64,000 nt of DNA from Clostridiales bacterium oral taxon 876 str. F0540. Its GTDB lineage: Bacteria > Bacillota > Clostridia > Clostridiales > Clostridiaceae. The notes under the pieces were generated by a model, which was given only the letters and a program-made list of their open reading frames with translations, had not been told where the DNA came from and did not search any database. Positions 49,021-57,198 of this stretch are shown here, piece by piece. The DNA is taken from positions 79,687-143,686 of the forward strand of contig KE993477.1 in NCBI GenBank assembly GCA_000466585.1, in the 5' to 3' direction. A program made the translations under genes and the position numbers. Every line of letters starts with the position of its first letter. Positions within the stretch are counted from its first letter, which is position 1.

Positions 49021-49779
49021 CTAGTTTTTGCAATAGTACATAATTGCCTGATAAACAAAATCGCTCAAATCTTCATCGCTGAATTGCTTGAAGTAATTTT
49101 TAAATCTGTTGTCAAACTTATAGTTATTAGCAATACATTCTAAAAGTTCTTTATCACAAGTCATACTTTGCTCCATGTAGCTTTTCCATTCTTCTACTAA
49201 TACCTGAACCTCATCAGAAAAAGGTGATTTATGAATCTGCTTAGCTAACTTCTTAAATACCTTTTCCATATTACTTGCGAATTCATAAGATAATTTTTCT
49301 CTTTCTTCATCAGATAGCTTTTCTAAATTTTTCTCATATTCTTTGTATTTTTCTGTTTCTCCATATACTATTTTAGCTTCTCTGCTATATTGTTCTTCTA
49401 AGGGCAAGATGGGCGAGTTATTAAATATATTCAAATTAAATACGTCTTTTCCTGACACATAGTCCTCTAAGGCATTGATAATTACACCTAAACGCTGCTG
49501 CTTTGACAGTAAAGTTTGATAATGCATTTTTAACATTTCCATTTGTTCCTTTTTAGAAAGCTTCATAATATCTGATATTTCCTTAAGAGATAAATCCATC
49601 TCCTTAAAAAACAAAATTGTTTGAAGCCTTTCTAGATCCTCTCTGCTGTAGACTCTATACCCATTATCAACTAAGCGGGTTGGATTTAATAAGTCTATTG
49701 TATCGTAGTAATGTAAGGTTCTAGCCGTGACACCTGTTATTTTCACAATATCTTTAACTGTAAAAAACTGCTTTTTCAT
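49021..49779 (-). CDS. MerR-family regulator, TipAL-like
   Basis: 252 residues. MerR HTH at 1-72 (FFTVKDIVKITGVTARTLHYYDTIDLLNPTRLVDNGYRVYSREDLERLQTILFFKEMDLSLKEISDIMKL), the long dimerisation helix, then an about 120-residue TipAS-type helical domain with FSDEVQVLVEEWKSYMEQSM. Normal length for the family, in contrast with the duplicated paralogue at 22.7 kb. Probably binds small drugs and activates a promoter with 19-bp spacing, the one at 48001-48031. Upstream is the inverted TTCATAT/ATATGAA sequence near 49806-49830. Confidence 0.9.
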   Translation of the reverse strand: MKKQFFTVKDIVKITGVTARTLHYYDTIDLLNPTRLVDNGYRVYSREDLERLQTILFFKEMDLSLKEISDIMKLSKKEQMEMLKMHYQTLLSKQQRLGVIINALEDYVSGKDVFNLNIFNNSPILPLEEQYSREAKIVYGETEKYKEYEKNLEKLSDEEREKLSYEFASNMEKVFKKLAKQIHKSPFSDEVQVLVEEWKSYMEQSMTCDKELLECIANNYKFDNRFKNYFKQFSDEDLSDFVYQAIMYYCKN

Positions 49780-49868
49780 TTTAAATCCTCTATTTCTTTA
49801 GTTCATATTAACATCTATACCTATATGAATCATATTATATATTAATATCAATATTTATGGAGAGATTC

Positions 49869-51269
49869 ATGCAAATATTTTATACAGTCCGCTCAGGCGA
49901 TTCCCTAAGCAGTATAGCCAAACGCTTTTATATTCCGCTTACTTCACTTATTAACTCAAATAACATTAAAGCCCCCTATACAATTTATATAGGCCAGCAG
50001 CTATCGATGCCTCCAGGAGTTACTACCTACGCTGTAAAAAGCGGGGATTCAGTTTATTCTATAGCTCAAAGCTATGGTATTCCCGTAAACTTAATTTTAA
50101 TTGCAAATGGCATTGAAGCACCTTACAGCATAGTTCCCGGGCAAATTCTTACTATCCCCCAAGGTGTACCCTATTATACTGTAAGACCTGGAGATACTCT
50201 TTATAAAATTGCTGCAAGGTATAATGTAGTATTAAATGGCGAACCAAGACCTGATGTTATTATAAAAGCAAACCCGGGGCTTACTTCTTCTATAACACCG
50301 GGAATGAACATACTCATTCCACCACCTCCACTTACCGGACCCGGAAAGCTTGCTTTTGTATTTAATGATGATGTTAGCTCATATCTTGGACTTTATGAAC
50401 CTAATACAGCAAATCTTAATGCTGCAGCAGTAGAAAATGGAGGCGAAACTTCGCGCATATTCTGGTCTCCTGATCAAACTCGCATAGCCTATATAGACAG
50501 TACGGGAATTATCAATATTGTAGAACCAGCTACCAATAAAGGTGCAAAGGTTGATCAAATCTCTGTTCCCGGATTTATTGACTGGGCTCCTGACAGCAGA
50601 AGAATTGTTTATTCTGATGCTAAGCAAATTAAAATTTATGACGTTTTAAATTATACCTCTAAAACAATAAATAGAGCCGGAGCTTCTTATGTACAATGGT
50701 TCCCAAACGGTACGGAGCTCTTATACGAGGCAAAGGACAGTAAAAATATAAGTCAGCTGTATAGAAATAATTTAGAGGGCAGCAAAGAAGTGCAAATAAC
50801 TAAAAATACTGAATGGCCATTAAATAATGTAAGATTATCTCCTAATGGAAGATTTGTTTTATACACAACACCGGGTGCAAGCATATCTGAAATTTATACC
50901 TTTGAGCTTGCTACAGGAAAAATATCAAAAATTCCGGGTGGCCCGGAAGCTAAAAACTATTATCCTACCTGGTCCCCTGATTCTGCTAAAATAGCCTACA
51001 GCTCAACTCAATTTATAAATGGAAAATACTATTCCTTAATAAGATTTTCTGGAGCAAAGGGTGAAAATGATTCTACTATAGCCATTGCAAGCTGCTACTC
51101 TACTCCTGTAACCTGGTCTCCTGACAGTAAAAGTATTGTATACTTATCAGGCTGCAGAGAGAATCAGCCCCCTGTTGAAATGTGGAGTGTAGATATAAAC
51201 AGAATGGTGCCTGTTAATGTGCTAAGTGGATTTAAGTTTTATACACTGGATTGGTCGCCTGCTAGATAA
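49869..51269 (+). CDS. LysM-repeat protein with C-terminal beta-propeller
   Basis: 466 residues from ATG 49869 (SD GGAGAG, 4 nt); ATG 49857 overlaps the SD. Three LysM domains (about 4-48, 51-95 and 98-155: YTVRSGDSLSSIAKRF, YAVKSGDSVYSIAQSY, YTVRPGDTLYKIAARY) bind peptidoglycan-type glycans. From about 165 to the end are TolB/WD40-like propeller blades, each with a W-S/A-P-D motif. No signal peptide, like SafA-type spore envelope proteins; a location on the forespore or spore coat is the best guess (inference). Confidence 0.85.
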   Translation: MQIFYTVRSGDSLSSIAKRFYIPLTSLINSNNIKAPYTIYIGQQLSMPPGVTTYAVKSGDSVYSIAQSYGIPVNLILIANGIEAPYSIVPGQILTIPQGVPYYTVRPGDTLYKIAARYNVVLNGEPRPDVIIKANPGLTSSITPGMNILIPPPPLTGPGKLAFVFNDDVSSYLGLYEPNTANLNAAAVENGGETSRIFWSPDQTRIAYIDSTGIINIVEPATNKGAKVDQISVPGFIDWAPDSRRIVYSDAKQIKIYDVLNYTSKTINRAGASYVQWFPNGTELLYEAKDSKNISQLYRNNLEGSKEVQITKNTEWPLNNVRLSPNGRFVLYTTPGASISEIYTFELATGKISKIPGGPEAKNYYPTWSPDSAKIAYSSTQFINGKYYSLIRFSGAKGENDSTIAIASCYSTPVTWSPDSKSIVYLSGCRENQPPVEMWSVDINRMVPVNVLSGFKFYTLDWSPAR

Positions 51270-51295
51270 AACTAAAAATAAAATTGTACACAATA

Positions 51296-51339
51296 AAAAA
51301 ACTGTCATTACATTGCCTTTTCTTGTAATGACAGTTTTT
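51296..51339. terminator. Bidirectional terminator
   Basis: 16-bp stem AAAAACTGTCATTACA / TGTAATGACAGTTTTT with a 12-nt loop, T-tails both ways, overlapping the end of the nucleotidase gene. Confidence 0.85.
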
Positions 51340-51886
51340 CTAAGATATCATATATCTGATTCCAGTTATGAACTCTAGTAATATTTTCATTTATAGGCTT
51401 TCTGTTATAGGTTGTATCTATCAAAATAACCTTGAAGCCTGCATTAGAAAGTTGAATTGCATTATCATAATTATCTTCAATAAATATACTGCAATTTAAT
51501 TCTCTGGCTTTATCGACCTTATAATGACTTCCTAAAACAAACACGCCGTCATAAGGTATTCCATTCTTTCTTAGGTATCTGTGAGTGAGCATTGTAAGGC
51601 TTTTATCTCTCGCTGTTACAAAATAAATATTATGGTATAAGCCAAGCTCTGTTATAACATCCTTTGCAGCAGGTCTAAGCTTTTGCTCTGCATGAAGCTT
51701 AAATTTATTTTTTTCATAAAACTTTTCATATTCTTTAAGCTCTACTCCTAAAACCTCATTTATATTGTATTCTGTTACCTGGTTCTCGGTAATATTTGTG
51801 TTAAAGTATTCATTACAAGCCTTAAGCCAATAATAGGCATCTGTTATAGTTCCATCAATATCTATACAAATACTTAGGTTCTTCAT
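51308..51886 (-). CDS. 5'(3')-deoxyribonucleotidase-like HAD phosphatase
   Basis: 192 residues, SD AAGGAGGTG. HAD motif I CIDIDGTITDAY (DxDGT, residues 7-11 approx.), motif II in YFVTARDKS, and motif IV IFIEDNYDNAI. The NT5C-type cap region WLKACNEYFN and YDGVFVLGSHYKVDKARE match clostridial 5'-nucleotidase (C) family members that dephosphorylate dUMP/dTMP or other small phosphoesters. Monocistronic; convergent with the LysM gene. Confidence 0.85.
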   Translation of the reverse strand: MKNLSICIDIDGTITDAYYWLKACNEYFNTNITENQVTEYNINEVLGVELKEYEKFYEKNKFKLHAEQKLRPAAKDVITELGLYHNIYFVTARDKSLTMLTHRYLRKNGIPYDGVFVLGSHYKVDKARELNCSIFIEDNYDNAIQLSNAGFKVILIDTTYNRKPINENITRVHNWNQIYDILEKLSLQEKAM

Positions 51887-52067
51887 TTATATTCACCTCC
51901 TTATGTTTTTATAATACTACTAAAAAGTTAAGAACAAATTAACCTGAAGTTAAGTTATCGGAAACTTTATGAGCATAGTATGGATAATTAACTAACGTTT
52001 CTTTGTAAACAGGCCGCTGGCTCTGCTTTTCGCACTAGTATTAATCATATTTTAGAAAAAAGCAAAA

Positions 52068-52098
52068 ACCCCTTGAACAGCGCAGCTGCCCAAGGGGT
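52068..52098 (-). terminator. Intrinsic terminator of the cold-shock gene
   Basis: 8-bp stem ACCCCTTG / CAAGGGGT with an inner GCAGC/GCTGC helix, followed on the minus strand by TTTTTGCTTTTTTC. Confidence 0.85.
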
Positions 52099-52112
52099 AA
52101 AATATACAATAA

Positions 52113-52310
52113 TTAGATTGCTGTAATATTTTCTGCTTGTGGTCCTTTTTGTCCTTCAACAACATCAAAAGAAACCTTTTGACCTTCTTCTAATGACTTA
52201 TATCCTTCTGCCTTTATTTGAGAAAAGTGTGCGAAAACATCTTTTCCATCTTCTCCTGTAATAAATCCGAATCCTTTTGTTGAATTAAACCATTTTACTG
52301 TACCAGTCAT
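52113..52310 (-). CDS. Cold-shock domain protein (CspA family)
   Basis: 65 residues, the classical five-strand OB fold: TGTVKWFNSTKGFGFI (RNP1 KGFGFI) and DVFAHFSQI (RNP2 VFAHF). RNA chaperone that prevents secondary structure at low temperature. SD TGGAGGTACGG. An AT-rich leader of about 150-200 nt lies upstream, as usual for csp mRNAs. Monocistronic. Confidence 0.97.
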   Translation of the reverse strand: MTGTVKWFNSTKGFGFITGEDGKDVFAHFSQIKAEGYKSLEEGQKVSFDVVEGQKGPQAENITAI

Positions 52311-52506
52311 TTAACCGTACCTCCAAAAACTTATTATTCTTAAATCCAAGTAATAACTCACTAATAAAATTTCGATATTATCATCCTATAACTTGGAAGT
52401 ACTAATTGAAATATATTGTGATGCATTATTAACTATCAATTTAAGCTATTACTTACAATAACATAGTATATTACATAAAGCAAGGGGGATTTTTTACATT
52501 TTTTAA

Positions 52507-52602
52507 TTTACACCTTAAGATAAATTGTTTGTATAATCCTTCTCAATGGTATATGATTAAAGAATATGGCGGCCAAAAGCTATGATTGGCCTTCCATTGA
52601 GA
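52507..52602 (+). promoter_or_regulatory. Promoter and SD-sequestering hairpin of the integrase gene
   Basis: TTTACA (52507-52512), 19-bp spacer, TATAAT (52532-52537). The mRNA would begin near TCTCAATGG (52541-52549), which pairs with CCATTGAGA (52594-52602); this includes the start of the SD GAGAGGA. An inner helix GGCCAA (52571-52576) / TTGGCC (52586-52591) extends the stem. Confidence 0.6.
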
Positions 52603-52614
52603 GGATGAAGCAAT

Positions 52615-53157
52615 ATGGAATTAGTTCAGCCAATAAAGGATATGAACATAATTAATAATCTTAGAGCAGAATTGCGAAAGAAAGAATACAAAGACTTTTT
52701 GCTCTTTGATCTAGCTATAAATACTGGCTTAAAGATTACTGATATAATAAATCTTACGGTATGGGATGTAAAAAATAAGTCTCAAATTGAAGTTAAGGAA
52801 GATAAAACCAGAAAACTTTTGAAATATGATGTTTCTCCTGAAACTCATAAAGAGATTGATAAATTTATTCACGGAATGTCCCCGGGGGACCTGCTGTTTC
52901 CTATTAAAAAAGGCGGAAAGAGGCCTATAACCTCCAAACAAGCCTATAAAGCCATAAATGAAATAGGTGGAAAGCTTGGTATAGACGATATCGGAACCCA
53001 TACACTGAGAAAAACCTTCGGTTATCACCACTATAAGGAGTTTAATGATATAGAATTTTTGCAGAATATATTTAATCACTCTACTCCTGAAATGACTCTT
53101 AGATATATAGGTATTACTGATACGAAAGCTATCAACATAGAAGATTTCTTTTTATAA
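52615..53157 (+). CDS. Short tyrosine-recombinase/integrase catalytic domain
   Basis: 180 residues, SD AGAGGATG. It corresponds only to the catalytic domain of phage-type integrases: the first-box position reads NTGLKITDIINL, where the catalytic Arg is Lys40; the HxxR box is intact (His129, Arg132, HTLRKT), the second His is His155 (FNHSTPEM) and the nucleophile is Tyr164 (LRYIGI). The core-binding N-terminal domain is missing. Either a repurposed accessory recombinase or a weak enzyme. No attachment site or phage genes nearby. Confidence 0.85.
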   Translation: MELVQPIKDMNIINNLRAELRKKEYKDFLLFDLAINTGLKITDIINLTVWDVKNKSQIEVKEDKTRKLLKYDVSPETHKEIDKFIHGMSPGDLLFPIKKGGKRPITSKQAYKAINEIGGKLGIDDIGTHTLRKTFGYHHYKEFNDIEFLQNIFNHSTPEMTLRYIGITDTKAINIEDFFL

Positions 53158-53163
53158 CAACAA

Positions 53164-53203
53164 ACTTAGAGCGTACGTAAAAAAATTTATGTACGCTTTA
53201 AGT
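53164..53203 (+). terminator. Intrinsic terminator of the integrase gene
   Basis: 16-bp stem ACTTAGAGCGTACGTA / TATGTACGCTTTAAGT (one or two G-U), followed by TTTTTTAT. Confidence 0.85.
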
Positions 53204-53288
53204 TTTTTATCTTTTCTATAGACTAAGTATGTTATCATTAATTATGACGATTATAATTAAGAACATAAGATATTAGGAGGTTTATGCA

Positions 53289-54404
53289 ATGGTAAATAAG
53301 GAAAGAATAATTGGGGAATTAATAGAGCTCGTAAAAATAGACAGCTTGAGTTCTAAAGAAGGCGCTGTGGCAAAGGTTTTGGTAGACAAGCTAAAACATT
53401 TGGGCTTCGATGTATACGTTGACAATGCAGGTGTAAAATGTGGAGGGGAAACCGGTAATATAATAGCTACTCTAAAGGGAAACAGACCTGGAAAAACTAT
53501 TTTATTCAGCGCTCATATGGACACTGTTGTACCCGGAGAAGGAGTAAAACCTGTTATAGATGAAGCTCAAGGCATAATCAAAAGTGATGGAACTACAATA
53601 TTAGGCTCTGATGATAAAGGCGGTATAGCTGCTGTACTTGAAGGCATAAAAATAATCAAAGAGAATAATATAAGCCATTCTGATATACAAGTTGTATTTT
53701 CCATATGGGAAGAAGGTGGCCTATTAGGTGCCAAGCATCTAGACTATTCCAAGATAAATGCAGATTTTGCATTTGTACTAGACGGTGGCGGTGCTCCCGG
53801 CAAAATAATTGTTGAAGCTCCGGCTCAAGACAGCATAAAAGTTAAAATAAAAGGAAAACCGGCTCATGCAGGAGTATCTCCTGAAGAAGGCATCAGTGCT
53901 GTTATGGTTGCTGCAAGAGCTATTGAAAACATGAAATTATTAAGAATAGATAAAGAAACAACAGCAAACATAGGTACTATAAAAGGCGGTCTGGCAACAA
54001 ATATTGTTATGCCTGAGCTTGAAATATTGGCTGAAGCCAGAAGCTTAGACAGCTCCAAGCTGGATATTCAAACAAAGCATATGGTAGATACCTTTAAAAA
54101 AGCTGCTGCGGACTTTGGTGCAGAAGCAGAAATAACAACTACCAGAATGTATAGTCCTTTTAGCATAGCTAAGGATGATGAAATAGTTAAGATGTTAGAG
54201 AAAGTATTTGCCAATATGGGAATCAAGCCTGAGGTTATTTCTACAGGCGGAGGCAGTGACACAAACATACTTAATGCTAATGGCATTAAAGCTGTTAACT
54301 TAAGCGTAGGTATGGAAAAAGCTCATACTTTAGAGGAGTATATAGCTATTGAAGATTTGGTAAAATCAGCTGAAATGATAGTTGAAATAATAAAACAAGC
54401 ATAG
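53289..54404 (+). CDS. M20-family metallopeptidase (PepT-like tripeptidase)
   Basis: 371 residues, SD AGGAGG. Metal ligands follow the M20 pattern: FSAHMDTV (His, catalytic Asp), LGSDDKGG (bridging Asp), WEEGGLLGAKHLD (EE, catalytic Glu and ligand), FVLDGGG, and the final His in KAHTLEEY. A PepT2-like dimerisation lid occupies about 180-290 (KGKPAHAGVSPEEGISA). Cytosolic di-zinc aminotripeptidase-like enzyme. Monocistronic with a strong terminator. No signal peptide. Confidence 0.9.
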   Translation: MVNKERIIGELIELVKIDSLSSKEGAVAKVLVDKLKHLGFDVYVDNAGVKCGGETGNIIATLKGNRPGKTILFSAHMDTVVPGEGVKPVIDEAQGIIKSDGTTILGSDDKGGIAAVLEGIKIIKENNISHSDIQVVFSIWEEGGLLGAKHLDYSKINADFAFVLDGGGAPGKIIVEAPAQDSIKVKIKGKPAHAGVSPEEGISAVMVAARAIENMKLLRIDKETTANIGTIKGGLATNIVMPELEILAEARSLDSSKLDIQTKHMVDTFKKAAADFGAEAEITTTRMYSPFSIAKDDEIVKMLEKVFANMGIKPEVISTGGGSDTNILNANGIKAVNLSVGMEKAHTLEEYIAIEDLVKSAEMIVEIIKQA

Positions 54405-54414
54405 GCATAAAAAA

Positions 54415-54457
54415 GCAAGGAATATTTCATTGCCATATTGGCTGGAATATCCCTTGC
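54415..54457. terminator. Bidirectional terminator
   Basis: Stem GCAAGG...ATATT paired with GGAATATCCCTTGC (one mismatch), A-run before and TTTTT after; convergent M20 and DUF1002 genes. Confidence 0.75.
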
Positions 54458-54487
54458 CTTTTTAATCGACTGTCTTATAGAAACTTG

Positions 54488-55360
54488 TTAGCCGAATATT
54501 TTTGCAAAAATACTTTTGATTGCTTCAATAAGCTTGCCGAAGAAACCTTTTGCTTCCGGACTTGTTAAAACATCCTTTAACTGATTTGAAACCTGCCCTA
54601 TCTGATCTTTTATATCTGAAAAATTCAAATTCAATCCGTTTATTTTATTCATAAGAGAAGTTATTTTATCCACATCTTCACTACTTAATTTCAAATCATA
54701 TTTTTTCAGTTCACTTTGAACAATTTCCTTTATAGCTGCCTCATCCTTAGGTTTATCCTTAACTACCTGAGCCTTTATATCATTTATAACCTTAGAAGCC
54801 TGATCTTTTCCTATTTTATCACCTAGGGCAGCTGTAGTAGTAAGCTCCTGATTAGCAGTTTTCTTTTTGTCCTCATCAATCTTAGCTCCCTTGCTGCTGT
54901 TTTCAAAGCCTTTTAATATTCCTGTTAAAGCAGCTGTACCTGATACCTTAAAAGGTGCTGATACCTTTACATTTGCATTGGTTATTCCTGCTGTAATAAG
55001 AGCATTTTTAATCATATTGCTGTCTACCCAAGTCACATTGTTAACAGACACATTTAGTCCGCCGCTTGATGTAGGCTCCACATAAGAACAGGATATGGAC
55101 TTTGTTCCAATCTTGTCGCTGCTTACTGAATCAGCCAAATACTTTTTCTCCTCGTCGATATTAACCGTAATTACATTTGTAGTCTTTTCATCAACTCCAA
55201 AGTATTTAAGCATATCTGCCTTCTGCTGAGCATTAAGGTCTCCGCCAATAGTTACAACTTTATAAGAATCCGCGCGAACTATCTTCGCAGGAACAGCAGC
55301 AATTAAAGCTACAGCCATAAAGCCTGTTAATAATCTAGTAATCAATGTTTTTGATTTCAT
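54488..55360 (-). CDS. Secreted DUF1002-family protein
   Basis: 290 residues, SD AAGGAAGG. Sec signal peptide (MKSKTLITRLLTGFMAVALIAAVPAKIVRA, cleavage near 30). The remainder matches DUF1002: NAQQKADMLKYFGVDEKTTNVITVNIDEEKKYLAD early, ITAGITNANVKVSAPFKVSGTAALTGILKGFE centrally and a helical C-terminus with GFFGKLIEAIKSIFAKIFG. Cell-wall or secreted protein of unknown function that is widespread in Firmicutes. Monocistronic. Confidence 0.9.
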   Translation of the reverse strand: MKSKTLITRLLTGFMAVALIAAVPAKIVRADSYKVVTIGGDLNAQQKADMLKYFGVDEKTTNVITVNIDEEKKYLADSVSSDKIGTKSISCSYVEPTSSGGLNVSVNNVTWVDSNMIKNALITAGITNANVKVSAPFKVSGTAALTGILKGFENSSKGAKIDEDKKKTANQELTTTAALGDKIGKDQASKVINDIKAQVVKDKPKDEAAIKEIVQSELKKYDLKLSSEDVDKITSLMNKINGLNLNFSDIKDQIGQVSNQLKDVLTSPEAKGFFGKLIEAIKSIFAKIFG

Positions 55361-55515
55361 ATTTAAACCTTCCTTTTTATGTTAAGTTTACAACCTGATT
55401 ATAGTCAAATACGTATACTAGTGCAACTAAATTATCTATTAATAATATATTAACTATTAATAAATTCTATGTTTTCAATAAACTTAAACTAAGATAACTT
55501 GATATACACATAAAA

Positions 55516-55614
55516 GGGGCTGCTATTAAAACAGAAAAACCCAGCGTGTTATTTGAAAGTTTCTCGGAATTTAAATAACACGCAGTAGGTTTAAACTGTT
55601 TTGACAGCAGCCCC
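55516..55614 (-). terminator. Long (99-nt) hairpin terminator after the chemoreceptor gene
   Basis: The outer arms GGGGCTGCTG / CAGCAGCCCC-like sequence enclose a second stem CTGCGTGTTATTT / AAATAACACGCTG; together roughly 40 pairs with a few mismatches, ending on the minus strand in TTTTATG. Far longer than the other terminators here, and its inner stem resembles the palindrome at 48958-48994. Confidence 0.7.
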
Positions 55615-55635
55615 ATAAATATATAATTAAGTTAT

Positions 55636-57168
55636 TTACTTTATTAAATTATTCATCTCTATAGCTGTATTTCTTAATTCCTCTGCGCTTGCAGCAATCT
55701 CTTGGCTCACAGCAGCACTTTGATTTACTGATTTAGTTACCGTTTCAAATCTGCTTAGTGTATTTTCCGTTGTCTCAACTATGCTGGAGTTGAAGGCAAC
55801 AACATTGTTTGTTTCTTCTAATAAGCTAGTCATTAATTGGTTAACTTCCTTGATATTTTCACCTGATAATTTTTGCTTATTTAACATGCTTATTACACTT
55901 GAAACAGTTTCACTTAAAATCTTATCTCCAAACTCTATTTTTTCATTACTGTCTTTCATGAGTGTTTCTACCTGAAGTGTCTTCTCTTTAAATTCATTAA
56001 CAATAACACTTACCTCACCTAAAGACTTTCTGCTATCCTCAGCCAGTGTTCTTACCTCATCTGCAACAACAGAGAAGCCTCTTCCTGCTTCCCCTGCTCT
56101 TGCAGCTTCAATGCTGGCATTTAAGGCAAGCAGGTTTGTTTGATCAGAAATCTCTCCTATCATAGATAGTATTTCATCCATCTGTCTTGATTTTTCCTTT
56201 AGAACTCTAGTGGCTTCAGAAGTTATGACTATACTTTTCATTGCACCGTTCATAATATCCAGAACATTTTTTACTGATTTCTCGTTGCCATTTGAAGCTT
56301 CCATCAGCTCTTCAGAAATCACCTCAGTATCCTTAATTTTTGAAGATACTGTTTCATTTATATCAAGCAGAGTCTTCAAAATTTCTCTGCTTCTATGAGA
56401 TTTATTAAGCATTTCGCTTGCATCCGAGCTTACAGCCATACTGGTACCTGCTATTTCCTGCATAGAACTGTTTTCTTCTTCTATAATACTTGTCAATGAA
56501 TCGCTTGAGCTTAAAATAGACTTAGAAAACTCAGAAATCTTATTAAAAAGCATTGATATACTGTTATTTTTTTCTCTAAGCATGTTCTCATTTGCTTCAA
56601 CTTCCTTAAGAAGTCTTGCTGAGAATAGGGTGAAAATAAAAATACCAAAGGAAACAAGGCTTATATCTACAGTTCTGATAATCAATTCTCTAACAAGTAC
56701 TTGCTTTTCAGGAAGTGCAATAGGGTTTAATAAAAACACAGCTATTTGGCATAGTATGCTTGTTATTATTGATATAATATTCATCTTTGTATCTAAAAAT
56801 GTAGCGCCAAGAATTATAAAGTAAAAAACACTTATCCATAGTTCCTTTGATGGCACCAAAAGGGTTATATACATATAATTAGTATAAGAAATCAGAAGTA
56901 TAACTGCCTTAAGTACAGTTAATTTTCTATCCCAATTCTTCTCGTCGTTTATGATATTTTTATACATAAGCCAAAAGGTTAGGACCTCAATAAAAACCAA
57001 GCCTATAAGAATTAAAATAGGGGACCATTTCATTTCGTTGTATAAGCCAACATATTTCATAAACGCAAACAGCCCTCCTGCTAAGCAGGCACTTATCGAG
57101 TAAATAATTAAAACAAATTTCAAAGTTCTCTTTTGATAATCAACTATAATGCTTACGGGTTTTTCCAT
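55636..57168 (-). CDS. Methyl-accepting chemotaxis protein with six-helix membrane domain
   Basis: 510 residues from ATG 57168 (SD AAGGAG); ATGs at 57189 and 57174 are in or next to the SD. Six hydrophobic helices fill residues 10-175, with no HAMP visible. A cytoplasmic signalling domain follows from about 185 to 510, with tip QTNLLALNASIEAARAGEAGRGFSVVADEVRTLAED. The membrane region has no extracellular Cache domain, so the signal is likely sensed within the membrane or cytosol. It is 30 bp downstream of the KAS III-like gene and shares the c-di-GMP-I riboswitch. Confidence 0.93.
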   Translation of the reverse strand: MEKPVSIIVDYQKRTLKFVLIIYSISACLAGGLFAFMKYVGLYNEMKWSPILILIGLVFIEVLTFWLMYKNIINDEKNWDRKLTVLKAVILLISYTNYMYITLLVPSKELWISVFYFIILGATFLDTKMNIISIITSILCQIAVFLLNPIALPEKQVLVRELIIRTVDISLVSFGIFIFTLFSARLLKEVEANENMLREKNNSISMLFNKISEFSKSILSSSDSLTSIIEEENSSMQEIAGTSMAVSSDASEMLNKSHRSREILKTLLDINETVSSKIKDTEVISEELMEASNGNEKSVKNVLDIMNGAMKSIVITSEATRVLKEKSRQMDEILSMIGEISDQTNLLALNASIEAARAGEAGRGFSVVADEVRTLAEDSRKSLGEVSVIVNEFKEKTLQVETLMKDSNEKIEFGDKILSETVSSVISMLNKQKLSGENIKEVNQLMTSLLEETNNVVAFNSSIVETTENTLSRFETVTKSVNQSAAVSQEIAASAEELRNTAIEMNNLIK

Positions 57169-57198
57169 ATACATTCTCCTTAAATTCAATATGCTTTT

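Noticed and set aside
52615..53157. Prophage insertion marked by the integrase
   Set aside because: No phage structural, lysis or replication genes and no att-like direct repeats or tRNA at the flanks.
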